The notes under the pieces: model-generated
What the model saw: the letters and a program-made list of their open reading frames with translations, nothing else
What the model was told of the DNA's origin: nothing
Databases searched by the model: none
From: Crocodylus rhombifer
Lineage: Eukaryota > Chordata > Crocodylia > Crocodylidae
NCBI GenBank assembly: GCA_038503035.1
Contig: JAVSML010024359.1
Span: forward strand, 310,001-374,000
Reading direction: 5' to 3'
Length of the DNA stretch: 64,000 nt
Translations under genes and position numbers: made by a program
In this document: positions 9,405-20,029 of the stretch, one piece after another
Numbering within the stretch: position 1 is the first letter of the stretch
Layout of the letters: each line of letters opens with the position of its first letter

Positions 9405-12182
9405 GTGGGCAAGGCAAGAGCCCCCAAGGGCACACTTGCCTGCCTGTACACTAATGCCAGGAGCCTGGGCAACAAGCAGGACGAGCTCGTCCTCCTGCTC
9501 AGTTTAAAGAAATACGATGTCATTGGGATAACAGAGACCTGGTGGGACTCCACCCATGACTGGACCACGGGTATAGAGGGCTATACCCTGTACAGGAGGG
9601 ATCGTGTTGACAAAAGGGGCGGGGGTGTAGCTCTCTATGTCAAGGAAAGCTACATGTCCCTGCAAGCTGATGTTGGTGACCGGCCTGGACAGCTAGAGAC
9701 CCTCTGGGTAAAAATTTGTGGGGAGTACGGCACAGGGGACACAACGGTGGGAGTCTATTACAGACCTCCCACTCAAAGTCCTGAGCTTGACCAGGAGTTC
9801 GCCCGGGAACTGACTGAGGCCGCTTGCTCCAGGAACTTGGTTGTCATGGGTGACTTCAATTACTCGGACATCTCGTGGGAAGATCACTCAGCAAAATCCG
9901 AGCGGTCGCAAAGCTTTCTCTCATGCGTGGATGACCTCTACCTGACTCAAGAAGTCTATGGGCCAACGAGAGGCAAAGCGCTGCTCAACCTGGTACTGGC
10001 TACGGGGGACGACCTAATCGGCGACCTAGTGATCGATGGGAAGCTGGGTGACAGCGACCATGAGCTGATCACCTTCACCATCCGCCATAAAGCTGGCAAG
10101 TCAGTCAGCAACACAGAAGTCCTTGACTTCAGAAAAGCCCACTCTGACAAGCTCAAGAGGCTAGTCGGTCAGGCCCTCAGGGACCATGACCCCAGGGAGA
10201 TGGGAGTTCAAGAAGAGTGGTTGCTCCTCAAGGAAGTGATCCTCAATGCACAAGCTAAATCTATTCCAACATGGAGGAAAGGCAGCAAGAAGGCACAGCA
10301 GCCCCCCTGGGTCTCCAGGGACCTAGCGGACCTCCTGTGGCTTAAAAGGAAAGCCTACAAAGGATGGAGGATGGGATTCACCTCCAAGGAGGATTACTTC
10401 GCGCTGGTCCGGTCCTGCAGGGAGCAAACCAGGAAAGCCAAGGCTGCAACTGAACTCCAACTAGCTTCAGGCATCAAGGACAACAAAAAGTCCTTTTTCA
10501 GATATGTGGGGAGCCGGAGGAAAAGCAAGGGCAACGTTGGACCCCTGCTAAACCAGATGGGGCAACTGGCAACTGATGTCCAGGAAAAAGACAACCTATT
10601 AAATAGGTACTTTGCATCAGTCTTTCATCAGTCACATGGGATGCCCATGCCTGCTATGGGACAGGGAAATCTGGGTGAGGGGGATCCCCTACCCTCCATA
10701 AATGCTGACCTTGTGAAGGAACACCTTGAGAAGCTGGATACCTTCAAGTCAGCTGGCCCTGACAATCTGCACCCGAGAGTACTCAAGGAGCTGGCGAGCG
10801 TCATAGCCCAGCCCCTGGCACAGATCTTTGAAAACTCCTGGCGCTCTGGTATAGTGTCCGAAGACTGGAAGAAGGCCAATGTGGTGCCGACCTTCAAGAA
10901 AGGGAGGAGAGTGGATCCAGCTAGCCTGACTTCTATCCTGGGGAAGATCTTAGAAAAGTTTATTAAGGAGGCCATCTTAATAAATGCCCAGGCTAACATT
11001 CTAAGGGATAGCCAGCACGGGTTTGTTGCGGTTAGGTCTTCCTTGACCAATCTCATTTCCTTCTATGACCAGGTGACCTATCATCTGGACAAGGGAGAAG
11101 AGATTGGTGTCATATATCTTGACTTCAAAAAAGCTTTTGATCTGGTATCCCATGATCACCTCTTGGCCAAACTGGCCAGTTGTGGCCTTGGCTCCACCAT
11201 GATCCGCTGGCTGGGAAATTGGCTCCGTGGTCGGACCCAGAGGGTTGTGATTGATGGCAGTCACTCATCGTGGTGCCCTGTGACCAGTGGGGTCCCTCAA
11301 GGCTCTGTCCTGGGACCCATACTGTTCAACATCTTCATTAACGATGTGGACATTGGAGTCAGGAGTGGACTGGCCAAGTTCGCCGATGACACCAAACTTT
11401 GGGGCAAAGCATCCACGCCAGAAGATAGGCGGGTGATCCAGGCTGACCCGGACAAGCTCAGCAAATGGGCAGACGAGAACCTCATGGTGTTTAACACCAA
11501 AAAATGCAAGGTTCTCCACCTTGGGAGGAAAAACCTGCAGCACCCTGATAGGCTCGGCAGTACTACATTGGTTAGCACTACAGAAGAAAGAGACTTGGAG
11601 GTCATCATTGACCACAAGATGAACATGAGCCTCCAATGCAATGCTGCGACTAATAAAGCGACCAAAACGCTGGCTTGCATCCATAGATGCTTCTCAAGCA
11701 AATCCCGGGACGTCATTCTCCCCTTGTACTCGGTCTTGGTGAGGCCGCAGCTGGAGTACTGCGTCCAGTTTTGGGCTACACAATTCAAAAAGGCTGTGGA
11801 GAAGCTTGAGAGAGTCCAGAGGAGAGCCACGCGCATGATCAGAGGTCAGGAAAACAGATCTTACGGTGACAGGCTGAGAGCCATGGGACTCTTTAGCCTG
11901 GAAAAGCGTAGGCTCAGGGGTGATCTGATGGCCACCTATAGATTTATCAAGGGTGAACACCAGGATCTGGGGGAATGTTTGTTCACCAGAACGCCCCAAG
12001 GGATGACGAGGTCGAACGGTCACAAACTCCTGCAAGACCGTTTCAGGCTGGACATAAGGAAGAATTTCTTTACTGTCCGAGCCCCCAAGGTCTGGAACAG
12101 TCTGCCAGCGGAGGTGGTTCAAGCGCCTACATTGAACACCTTCAAGAGTAAATTGGATGCTTATCTTGCTGGGATCCTATGA
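9405..12182 (+). CDS. CR1 ORF2, endonuclease/reverse transcriptase, 925 aa
   Basis: A single open frame of 925 residues. The N-terminal APE-type endonuclease shows TNARS, ETWW, RRDR...GGGVALY, GDFN and SDHE, so the usual catalytic Asn, Glu, Asp and His are present. The reverse transcriptase shows YLDFKKAFD, SGVPQGSVLGP and FADDTKLW, the FADD variant of the active-site motif. Just upstream the protein reads DPASLTSILG, where the antisense CR1 in this window reads [15 protein letters not shown]; about five residues of a conserved RT block are therefore missing without a frame break. The C-terminal region (HRCFSSKSRDVILPLYSVL onward) is complete. It would mediate target-primed reverse transcription; the gap may impair it. 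Confidence 0.9.
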   Translation: MGKARAPKGTLACLYTNARSLGNKQDELVLLLSLKKYDVIGITETWWDSTHDWTTGIEGYTLYRRDRVDKRGGGVALYVKESYMSLQADVGDRPGQLETLWVKICGEYGTGDTTVGVYYRPPTQSPELDQEFARELTEAACSRNLVVMGDFNYSDISWEDHSAKSERSQSFLSCVDDLYLTQEVYGPTRGKALLNLVLATGDDLIGDLVIDGKLGDSDHELITFTIRHKAGKSVSNTEVLDFRKAHSDKLKRLVGQALRDHDPREMGVQEEWLLLKEVILNAQAKSIPTWRKGSKKAQQPPWVSRDLADLLWLKRKAYKGWRMGFTSKEDYFALVRSCREQTRKAKAATELQLASGIKDNKKSFFRYVGSRRKSKGNVGPLLNQMGQLATDVQEKDNLLNRYFASVFHQSHGMPMPAMGQGNLGEGDPLPSINADLVKEHLEKLDTFKSAGPDNLHPRVLKELASVIAQPLAQIFENSWRSGIVSEDWKKANVVPTFKKGRRVDPASLTSILGKILEKFIKEAILINAQANILRDSQHGFVAVRSSLTNLISFYDQVTYHLDKGEEIGVIYLDFKKAFDLVSHDHLLAKLASCGLGSTMIRWLGNWLRGRTQRVVIDGSHSSWCPVTSGVPQGSVLGPILFNIFINDVDIGVRSGLAKFADDTKLWGKASTPEDRRVIQADPDKLSKWADENLMVFNTKKCKVLHLGRKNLQHPDRLGSTTLVSTTEERDLEVIIDHKMNMSLQCNAATNKATKTLACIHRCFSSKSRDVILPLYSVLVRPQLEYCVQFWATQFKKAVEKLERVQRRATRMIRGQENRSYGDRLRAMGLFSLEKRRLRGDLMATYRFIKGEHQDLGECLFTRTPQGMTRSNGHKLLQDRFRLDIRKNFFTVRAPKVWNSLPAEVVQAPTLNTFKSKLDAYLAGIL

Positions 12183-12275
12183 CCCCAGCTGACTTCCTGC
12201 CCTTTGGGCAGGGGGCTGGACTCGATGATCTCCCGAGGTCCCTTCCAGGCCTAATGTCTATGAAATCTATGAAAA

Positions 12276-12375
12276 TTCACCCCTGCATCTGCCTCACTTC
12301 CTCCCTCACTACAGGGGCCTCTATCTCCCCCTGCCCCTTCCCTCTCCCCTGCTCCTTTCCCTCCACTTACCAGCT
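12276..12375. repeat. GC-rich palindrome core, right arm (copy B)
   Basis: This stretch is inversely similar to 7,922-8,000: TTCACCCCTGC, CTCCCTCAC, CCCCTTCCCTC and ACTTACCAGCTGG pair with the left arm. It directly follows the CR1 3' end and so marks the CR1 insertion point. Confidence 0.7.
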
Positions 12376-13539
12376 GGGAAAATCTAGAGATCTGAGGGTT
12401 GGATCAGAAGATCATGAGTTGGTGTTATTTTGACTTTGAAATCCCGAGTCGCACAATGGTTTTGCAACAGTTGGCATTACTAAGTGTGAATGAATTCCAG
12501 TCAGCAGAAACAGATGGCTTCATCACAGGGTCTTGAAGGAACTGGAAGGGAGATCTCAGAGCCCTTGGCAATGATCTTTATGAAGTTGTGGGAGACAGAC
12601 CAGATACCAGAGGACTAGAAAAGGGCCAGTGTAGTGCTCCATGTTAAAAAAGGCAAGGAGGAAGACCCAGGGAGCTAGAGACTGGTTAGCCTCTCCTCAA
12701 TACTTGGGAAACTATTGAAGCATATCCTAAGGAAGGCCATTTGCAACCATCTGGAGGAGGAAAGGCTGATCACAAGCACCCAGTTTGGATTTATGAAAAA
12801 AAATTGTGTCCAACCTGATTTCCTTCTTTGATAAAAGTGACTACTTGAATGGATGAAGAGAATGCTGTAGATAACACATACCTGGACTTCAGCAAAACCC
12901 ACTCAACCGTTTCATAAACAAATTGGTGAAATATGGGCTGGATAAAACTACTATACAGTGGATAGATAACTGGCTCAATAGCCACAAGGAAAAGGTAATT
13001 ATTGACATGTCCATGGCAGAATGGTGGGAAGTTTTGAGTGGAGTCCCACAGCGGTCTCTCCTGGACTCTGTGCTGTTCAGCGTGTTTATTAACAATTTGG
13101 ACGCTGGTATAGAAAGATTCTTGAGCGAGTTTGTGGACAGCACAAAACTAGGAAGGATTGCAAACACATTGAAGGACACTTGTGAGCACAATTCAGAAGG
13201 ATCTTAACAGATTGGAAAATTGGGCTAAAGCTAACAGGGTGGAGTTCAATGCAGACACCTCAGGAGGAATAATTAAAAACACAAACATAAAATGGGTGAC
13301 ACCTGGCTGGATGGTAACACTATGAAAAAGGACTTGGGAGTCTTGGTAGATCACAGACTCAATATATGTCTGCAGTATGATGTACTTGCACACAAAGCAA
13401 ATGCAGCTCTCAGATGCATCAGTATAAGCATTGGGTGCAAGACATGGCAAGTGATAGTGCCTCTTTATTCAACACTGTTAGGCCTTATCTGGAGTAGTGC
13501 ATGCAGTTCTAACTTCCAATTTTTTTAAAGGATGTGGAG

Positions 13540-14255
13540 TGTCCCAGCTGCCTGCAGAGGGTTCAGGATTGAGAGCGTGTTCAGGGGGTAGAAAGGTAAG
13601 AAAGGTTTATTGACCTAACAAAAACATGACTACACGTAGTATACTAAGACAGATAATGACACAATAATAATTCATGTTGGCAACTTATCTGCAGTCCCCT
13701 CTGATTCTTGATGTATGACAAGTTTCTCTTTCTACAAAGCTCAGTGAAGTCAGGCCTCCCCGATCAGTGTTGTCTGAGAGATACCAGGAACGACCCTAGT
13801 ATTCAGTCCTTGGGCTCCTCAAGATCCATGGGCCCACTGAATCCAGGCCAGCAGCTAATCTGTAGTTCCTTTTACAGAGCTGTATCTTCCTTCTAAATGA
13901 TTTCCAGATGTGCCAGCCAATTTATAACTTTTGTGCTATGCTGATAACTTACAGCCATCCAGATTTTCCCTACTTCAAGTATTTTCAGGACTGACCAGTA
14001 ACAGTACAAGGCTTGCATTCTTTTGATAAGGTTAATTTTTACTATACCACGAGGCTTACTACTTCTACAAGGCCTTGCTAAATTTACTAGGCCTCATTAC
14101 ATACAAGGCCTCACTACATCTTTGACTTTAATTCGGTTCTTAACAACAATATATAGCTTAATATCTGAACAAATGACAGGAAAACATTTGGTCTAATTTT
14201 CATAGAGCCTTCAGCAAGCACCTTTATCACACAGACATAATTTTCAGCTGTCACA
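13540..14255 (-). mobile_element. Solo LTR with 6-bp target duplication
   Basis: The 716-base block begins TGTCCCAGCTG and ends CAGCTGTCACA on the + strand, with short inverted ends, and is flanked on both sides by GTGGAG (13,534-13,539 and 14,256-14,261). Removing it restores the RT reading context of the old LINE. On the minus strand an AATAAA lies at 13,606-13,611, about 70 bases from the LTR end, and a TATATA-like run is near 14,150. No internal retroviral genes are present, so it is a recombined solo LTR. Confidence 0.8.
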
Positions 14256-14646
14256 GTGGAGATGTTAGAGAGTGTCCACAGACAGGCAACAAAGATGATC
14301 AAGGCTTGGAAAGCAAATCATATGAGGAGAAGCTGAAAGAGCTAGCCATAGTCAGCTTGCAGAAAAGGCGCTTAAGAGGGGACATGATAGCAGTCTTCAA
14401 GTACTTGAAGGGATGACATAAGGAAGAGGGAGGACACAGACCATTTTTTTCTCTTGCTGAAGAGAGAAGGACACAGTCCAATGACTGGAAGTTGCAGCAA
14501 AGTAAGTTTAGACTGGATATCCACAAATTCTTCATTGTTAGAACAGTGAAGCAGTTGAATGGACTGCCTAGGGAAGTTGTGCACTCTCCATCACTGGAGG
14601 TGCTCAAGAAGAGGTTGGACAGTCATTGGTTGGGAATGATCTAGGT

Positions 14647-14943
14647 CAGGGGTTCTCAATCCCTGGGCCATAGCCCAGTGCTGGGCCAAAGCAGGTCAGC
14701 TGCCGGTCCATAGCATGGTCGGCTGCTGGACCAGAAATGGCCATGGACTGGCAAACCACAACCCTCCAGAGAGGCTGCAGCTCCTTCTGCAGGTCCTGTG
14801 GCAGCACGGGGCTTGGCCCACTCCTCTGACCAGGGTATGGGGGTATCCTAACATGACTTCCAGCTGGAAATTCTGGCTGTGGTAGGCTGTGACTGCTGGG
14901 CCATGGTTTGCCAGGCTTTGGCATAAAAACTTTGGGGACCCGT
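14647..14943. mobile_element. hAT MITE with 8-bp target duplication
   Basis: The element starts CAGGGGTTCTCAA and ends TTTGGGGACCCGTG. The flanks are ATCTAGGT (14,639-14,646) and ATCTAGGC (14,944-14,951), matching at seven of eight positions. It is 297 bases long, has no coding capacity and sits in the old LINE. Confidence 0.85.
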
Positions 14944-15697
14944 GATCTAGGCGTACTTCTGTCTATGTTCTACCATGGGTATTTCCCATGCTTCTAGGTT
15001 TTGCTGGTTGCCCCTTCCCTCTCTTTTCTACTATATGTGTCAGGGTATTTTTTAAGCCTCCCTCAGAGGCATTGGGTGTTAGCTACAGCCAAAGTTGGGG
15101 ATTTTAACTGGGGTGTATCAATGCTTCTGCTGGACCCAAAGCTAGAGGGTCTTGCTCCTCTGCTCAGGGTCAAGATGATCACCATATTTGGGGTCAGGAA
15201 GGAATTTTACCCCTGGTCAGATTAGCACAGACTCTGGGAGCATTTGCTTTCCTCTGTAGTAGGGTGTGGCTCTCTACCTGGGACTTTTTAAGCAGATATT
15301 GAAATCAACTTTTTGTAGAAGCAGCACATTGGCTGCTATTGTTCTCCTGCTTTACCTGTAGCAGGTTAGGGTGTTAGGTCTATGTTGTGTCTATGTTGTG
15401 TCAGGTTTGACAGTCTTATGTAGAGTTTAGATTATGGTTTGTATGGGATGGTTTGGATGGGAATGATTCTGTCTCAGGGAGGGGGTTGGACTAGATGACT
15501 TCTGGAGGTCCCTTCCAGCATTGCTTCTATATAAGACTATGCTTCTGTCCACACTCTGTTTCTTCAGTACCACTTGAAGTCATTCAAATCAATCTGTCAA
15601 CGATTTTCCAAACTATAACAAATACACCCTGGATATTTAACTCAGTTCCATCTGGCATTAGTTTGATTTAGAAACTCTTTCAAGTTAAAAGCAGATG

Positions 15698-16330
15698 TTG
15701 GGTTTACCCCAGTTCTGATTATCTGGGACTTGGACTCCCATCAAAATACACTGTGAGACAGTCATTTACACATGAAGTCTGAATGGCGATTAACTCAAAT
15801 TACCCCCAACTGCCCCAGGAAACTGTGTTATTTTGTTACTTCCCAGGTACTTGAAGTTGAAAGTGGGACACTGGGTTTGTAGGTCTGTAGGATTCCAGGA
15901 TAAAAGGCTTTGTTCCAGGAGTTAGACTACTATTTTTAGCTAAGGCTCACAGGCTAAAAATAGATGCCAAATTTCTCCTGGGACAAAACCTTTTATCCTG
16001 AAATACTATAGGTCAGGGGTGGGCAATTATTTTGGGCAGAGGGCTGCTTACTGAGTTTTGGCAAGCCATCGAGGGCCACGTGACAGGCAGCCCAGAGAAG
16101 ATAAATATTAATTTTCTAAATTTTTTAGGGGCCCCGCAGGCCAGATAGAATGACCTGGCGGGCCACATACAGCCCCCAGGCTGCATTTTGCCCACCCATG
16201 CTATAGGCCTACGAGCCCATTGTCCCACTTCAAATACCTATGAAGTACAGGGAAAACCCTTTCCTTGGGACAATCTGGGCTAATCCTAACCAGTGCCTAT
16301 TGTGATAATCAGACCCAGGATAAACTGGGC
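15698..16330. mobile_element. Foldback element with long inverted arms
   Basis: The two halves are inverted copies meeting near 15,950: TTCCAGGATAAAAGGC...TCCAGGAG...CTATTTTTAGC on the left against GCTAAAAATAG...CTCCTGGGACAAAACC...TTATCCTG on the right. Further out GTACTTGAAG...GTGGGACA pairs with TGTCCCAC...GTAC, and CTGATTATC pairs with GATAATCAG. The right arm is split by a hAT at 16,014-16,200. No transposase is present; the family is not recognised. Confidence 0.75.
16014..16200. mobile_element. hAT MITE, 187 bases, with 8-bp target duplication
   Basis: The ends are CAGGGGTGGGCAA and TTGCCCACCCATG. The flanks CTATAGGT (16,006-16,013) and CTATAGGC (16,201-16,208) match at seven of eight positions. 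The insertion interrupts the right arm of the foldback element. Confidence 0.9.
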
Positions 16331-16639
16331 TTCTGTTTTAGAAGTTGCAAGCATATCTGCTGTTACACAAGTAAAAAAGAATCCATTTGGCTGTAATTGG
16401 GTAAGTCAATTAGATCTATCAAAAAACCCTCTAGGAAAGCTTGTAAAACTAAGGTTGGTTATGGCAAAAATCACAGATGCTGGAGCTACATGCCCTAGAA
16501 CTATGTCCACAATTCAATCTTCTGTTTAAGAAAACCTAACTTATGATTGCAAAGAACTTGAAAACATCATCCAGTGTGACCAATGTGTCAGGGTCTGTCC
16601 AACTCTGCAAAAAGCCCAAAATAGTTCTGAGACATGGCC

Positions 16640-18060
16640 TTACCAACCCCACACATGTAAGAAGCTGATGGATGGGCTCTGAGCTGGGGCTTGGCAGGCT
16701 GCGCTGTAGTCTGGGGGCCGGCTCCCCAGGGAAGCACAGGGGCTGTGATGGGCCCAGGGCATCATCAGGTCCGTCTTTGTCCTGTGGCCCAGCAGCTGGC
16801 CACATGCATGTGTGTGTGCATACGTGTGTGTGTCTGGTTCTGTGCATACCTGTGTGTGTGCATGGGCATCTGTATGTCTGGTTCTGTGTGTGTGTGTATG
16901 CACACGTGCACACACGTCTGGTTCTGGGCGTGTGCATGTGTCTGTTCTATGTGTGTCTTTGTATCTGCTTCTTTGTGTTTGTGCGCGTGTGGTTCTGCAT
17001 GTGTGCATGTATGTCTGCAGAGCACATTTACATGTGCTCCCAACACAGCAACCTGCTACAGGGATGCTCCAACCCTGCTCTGGCCCCCTGCAGCAGATAG
17101 CCCCTGAGCATGGAGCTGGTCCCATGTGTCTGGGATGAAGACAGCTCTGCCGGCTGCAGTGCCAGTTATTGCCTGGTCCTGTGCTTAATCAGGAGGTGTC
17201 TTGATGTGCAGGTAGCCAGCAGACTGCTGCTGCTGCTGCACAGCTCTCCTGGCCCCCTGCACATGGGGACAAGTCCCATGCCCAGTTTGGCTTCCCCATG
17301 TGGCCGGGGGCTGGCCCGGAGCTGTCCCACTTCTGGGGCAGCCCCCAGCCACCTCCAGACTGCACAAGGATTTTTCTGAGCAGCCTGGGGCTGGCCGGGA
17401 ATTGCCTTAGAAGCATGACAGTTCCTGCCCCCGCCTCAGCTAGGCGATGAAGCAGGGAGCCCTCAAGTCACAGAGCTGCTCAGCTTCCAGCTCCTGTGTG
17501 GGGCCAGGACTCAGGCGGCGTTGCAGGAGCAGATGCCAGGAGCCCTGAGGGCAAGGCGCGCTCACCATGCAGCTCTCAGCTTGCAGCAGGGCTAACCAAG
17601 GCCTAGGGCAGGCAGGGGCTTCCCGTTCAGCACCTCCTGCCCTGCCCCTGTACTTGCCCCCGGCTCCACAGGACAGCACCCAATCACACTGCCAGGCTCC
17701 TTGCAGCATCCCTTGCCCTGAACGGCATGGGAAGAGGCTGAGCCTCTGCCAATCCCGGCCCCGCTGTGTCACAGGGACTGCCTCCCAGAGCTGGGCTTGC
17801 AGCTGCCTCACACACCGGGAGAGGTAGTCCCTTGGCTGCCCTTTTCCCCCCAGTGGCAAGGCAGCCTCGGCAGGCCTTCCTGCCCCAGACTTCAGAACTG
17901 GAACTTCCCCTGCTTTTCTGTGTTTCTCTTCCTTGGAGCTTTTCTTTAGGGACTTCCCCAATGTCCATGCAGGCTGTGCAAGTTGCAGGTGTGTGGAGGT
18001 GCAGGTGTTAACCGCACAAACTAGAGAAGCACCCCACACTCCCAAGTCAAGCACCCAAAA
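16640..18060. other. GC-rich block of unknown nature
   Basis: About 1.4 kb of GC-rich DNA with a TG-rich microsatellite in its first half. Long frames on both strands are low-complexity or lack any family motif. It may be an old LTR or a transposon interior; nothing is recognised. Confidence 0.3.
16800..17035 (+). repeat. TG-rich compound microsatellite
   Basis: Irregular GTGTGTG and GCATGTG runs interspersed with a repeated TCTGGTTCTG motif (about 16,832, 16,879, 16,917), giving a higher-order period of about 40-47 bases. Confidence 0.75.
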
Positions 18061-18599
18061 GACTCAAAAAGCCAAAACTGAGTTTTTCTGTGTAACCTTC
18101 ATTCAGTTGTTTGGTACATACCTATTTTGAGATCCATCTTCATGTACCAGCGAATATCAAAGTTTTTCTACAGGGCCTAGGCCTCAATATTTTGCTTTAC
18201 CTTCATTGCTTAGCCTATAGCTTCGTGCTTTATTTACCCAATGCAAATCAACCCCTTTTCCAAAGACAGATTATTGATGTACTCATTCACTTTTGTCTGG
18301 CACTCATCACAAAATCAGAGATGTGGTAAACCTAATCTGTGCAGGCTTCTGTAAAGCATAGTATAGGGTCAGCCTGCAGCACAGGTGCTGCAAGTGGCAC
18401 AGGCACCGTGTATGTGTGGCACAGGATACCTTGCAGGGGGGACAGGCAGCAGATAGGGCAGGAAGTATAGGAAAGGAAGCAGAAAGCAGAGCAGGAGACT
18501 GAGCAGGGGGAGAAGGTCAAGTGGCACTTGGAGCAGGTAGTGGGCAGATTAGTAGCTTTCCTGCCAAAAAGGTTGGCTCCCACCATTATATAGTACCAT

Positions 18600-20020
18600 T
18601 AAACTGGGGAAGGTGGGGATTAGTAAAAAAATTGTCCAGTGGATTTTTAGAAAGGAGGATTTAATGGACTGGAGGGGGGTTTACACTAGGTTTGGTCTTG
18701 TGCCTGAACTTATTCTTTTCAGTATTTATTTTGGCATGTGAGGTATGAGTGTTCAGTAAATTTGCTGATGATACAATGTTGAAAGATGTATTAATAAAGA
18801 AAAGGTGTAAAGTATCATACAGGAAGAACTGAATTACTGTGAGCACCAGCCCCACAAGTGTGTGGGGCAGGGGGTGGGTTGTGGAGCATGAGGAGCCCCT
18901 TGTAGGTTGGAACTCTGCCAGCCTGCAAGGGAAAAGCCACGGTTTCCCATGTTTTTCTCCTTTAAAGCAGAATCAGTTTTTAAAGTTTGCTGACCCATTT
19001 TTAAAGTTTGTTCACAACCCTTTCATATATTCTTGCGACCCACTTTTGGGTCATTACCCACGGTTGAGAAATACTGCTCTATACAACAGTATATCTTCCC
19101 CATTCACAATAGCCTAGCTTGCTAGAATGATGGCCTCTGCCTGCCGCTAGTCCTAAAAAATTAGGAGCTGAAATTTAATACTAAAAATGCAGGGTCATGC
19201 ATCTGAGGAACAATAAAAGGCTGGAGTACATTAGCAGATGACAAGGTGACTGACTGTGAGCTATCAATGCCCTGTGGCTGTGAAAAAAGCAAAAATCACC
19301 TCAAGATGTTAACATCTGAGTTACTTCCAGTAAAGAGAAGCAAGTATTCATGCTGCTGTAAAAGTATTAGTAAGGCCTCATCTGGATTATAGTTCAGTTC
19401 TGGTCACTCACTTCCAAGGTGGCACCTTAAAGACTAACTGGTTCAGAGGCATGAGCTTTTGCAAGCAGCAGCTTTTGTCAGATGTTATAAATGAACTGGC
19501 AGAAATAAAAGTTTATGTGTAGAAGAGAAAGGGACAAGGGGAGAGGATGCTGCTAAGAGAGATACTAAGCAGGTTGATTAGATCAATTGAGATGAACAAA
19601 GTAGTTAACACTTCAGACTAACATGGGTAACCATTTATGTGCTCATGTTCCAGAAAAACTCATTCAAACTGGAATGAGATGCTGAGAAAGGCTATTAGGA
19701 AGAAAAAGTTTGGCTTGCTCTGCAACACGTACTAAAAGAAAATATCTTTGTTTTCTATAAAAATATCACAGGGGTAAACGCCAAAGAGGTAAAAAGAAAA
19801 ACTGAAATACATTGGTATAATTTGGTATCAAATGTCCATTAATAAAATTAGCATAGAAATTAAGTATACCAGAAGAGTGGTATTCTCTCAATAGCAGTGG
19901 AAGGAAACAAGTTAAAAAGTTTTAAACTGTACTTTTGTTAAGTGTATGGATGGGATCATGTAACAGGTTGTCTGTGACAGCAAAAGACTGGGCTTGACTA
20001 GTCCTGTGTCCTATATTCAT
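18600..20020 (+). mobile_element. Very old CR1/L3-like LINE fragments
   Basis: Pieces at about 18,600-18,837, 19,125-19,410 and 19,640-20,020 follow the order of a + strand LINE ORF2, including a degenerate AAATTTGCTGATGATAC active-site segment (KFADD-like) and a CTCATCTGGATTATAGTTCAG segment. Gaps hold a hAT (18,838-19,085) and an unclassified repeat (about 19,415-19,630). Confidence 0.5.
18838..19085. mobile_element. hAT MITE fragment
   Basis: The right end CGGTTGAGAAATACTG and the interior (TTGCGACCCACTTTTGGGT, CCTTTAAAG...) match, in reverse orientation, the element at 58,147-58,462. The left terminus is missing. Confidence 0.65.
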
Positions 20021-20029
20021 CCTCAGAGA

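Larger units (their letters stand above)
8399..12275 (+). mobile_element. Young CR1-type LINE, nearly full length
   Basis: This CR1 copy carries ORF1 (esterase-like) and an uninterrupted ORF2 (endonuclease plus reverse transcriptase), then a 3' UTR ending in repeats like TCTATGAAA near 12,260, the CR1 end type. Its 5' border is set at about 8,398 because the left flank up to there completes the arm of a palindrome whose other side resumes at about 12,276. By comparison with the antisense copy at 35,228-38,795, the N-terminal part of ORF1 and the promoter are missing, so it is slightly 5'-truncated. Confidence 0.92.
5752..12480. mobile_element. hAT-like element with internal insertions
   Basis: The left end CAGTATTGCCAAC (about 5,752) and the right end GTTGGCATTACTA (to about 12,480) are inverted copies of one another and interrupt the old LINE. 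The interior contains an 11-base A-rich arm near the left end, nested hAT and LTR-like material, a GC-rich palindrome and the young CR1. No clear 8-bp target duplication is visible, so assignment rests on the termini and on restored LINE continuity across it. Confidence 0.55.
5045..15545 (+). mobile_element. Old CR1/L3-like LINE broken by later insertions
   Basis: Pieces at 5,045-5,752, 12,481-13,539, 14,256-14,646 and 14,944-15,545 are consecutive parts of one LINE in + orientation: the end of the endonuclease, RT (with decayed motifs such as a KLGRIAN region after a degenerate active site), the C-terminal RT domain and the 3' UTR. The 3' end reads GGACTAGATGACTTCTGGAGG-like sequence, a CR1/L2-type tail. 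The gaps are filled by a hAT-like element, a solo LTR and a small hAT. It is littered with stops. Confidence 0.75.

Noticed and set aside
16536..17138. Several 90-160 codon frames
   Set aside because: They read through the TG/CA microsatellite and consist of Cys/Val/His repeats.
17440..18054. Minus frame of 204 codons
   Set aside because: No recognisable domain, atypical composition, and no splice or promoter context.
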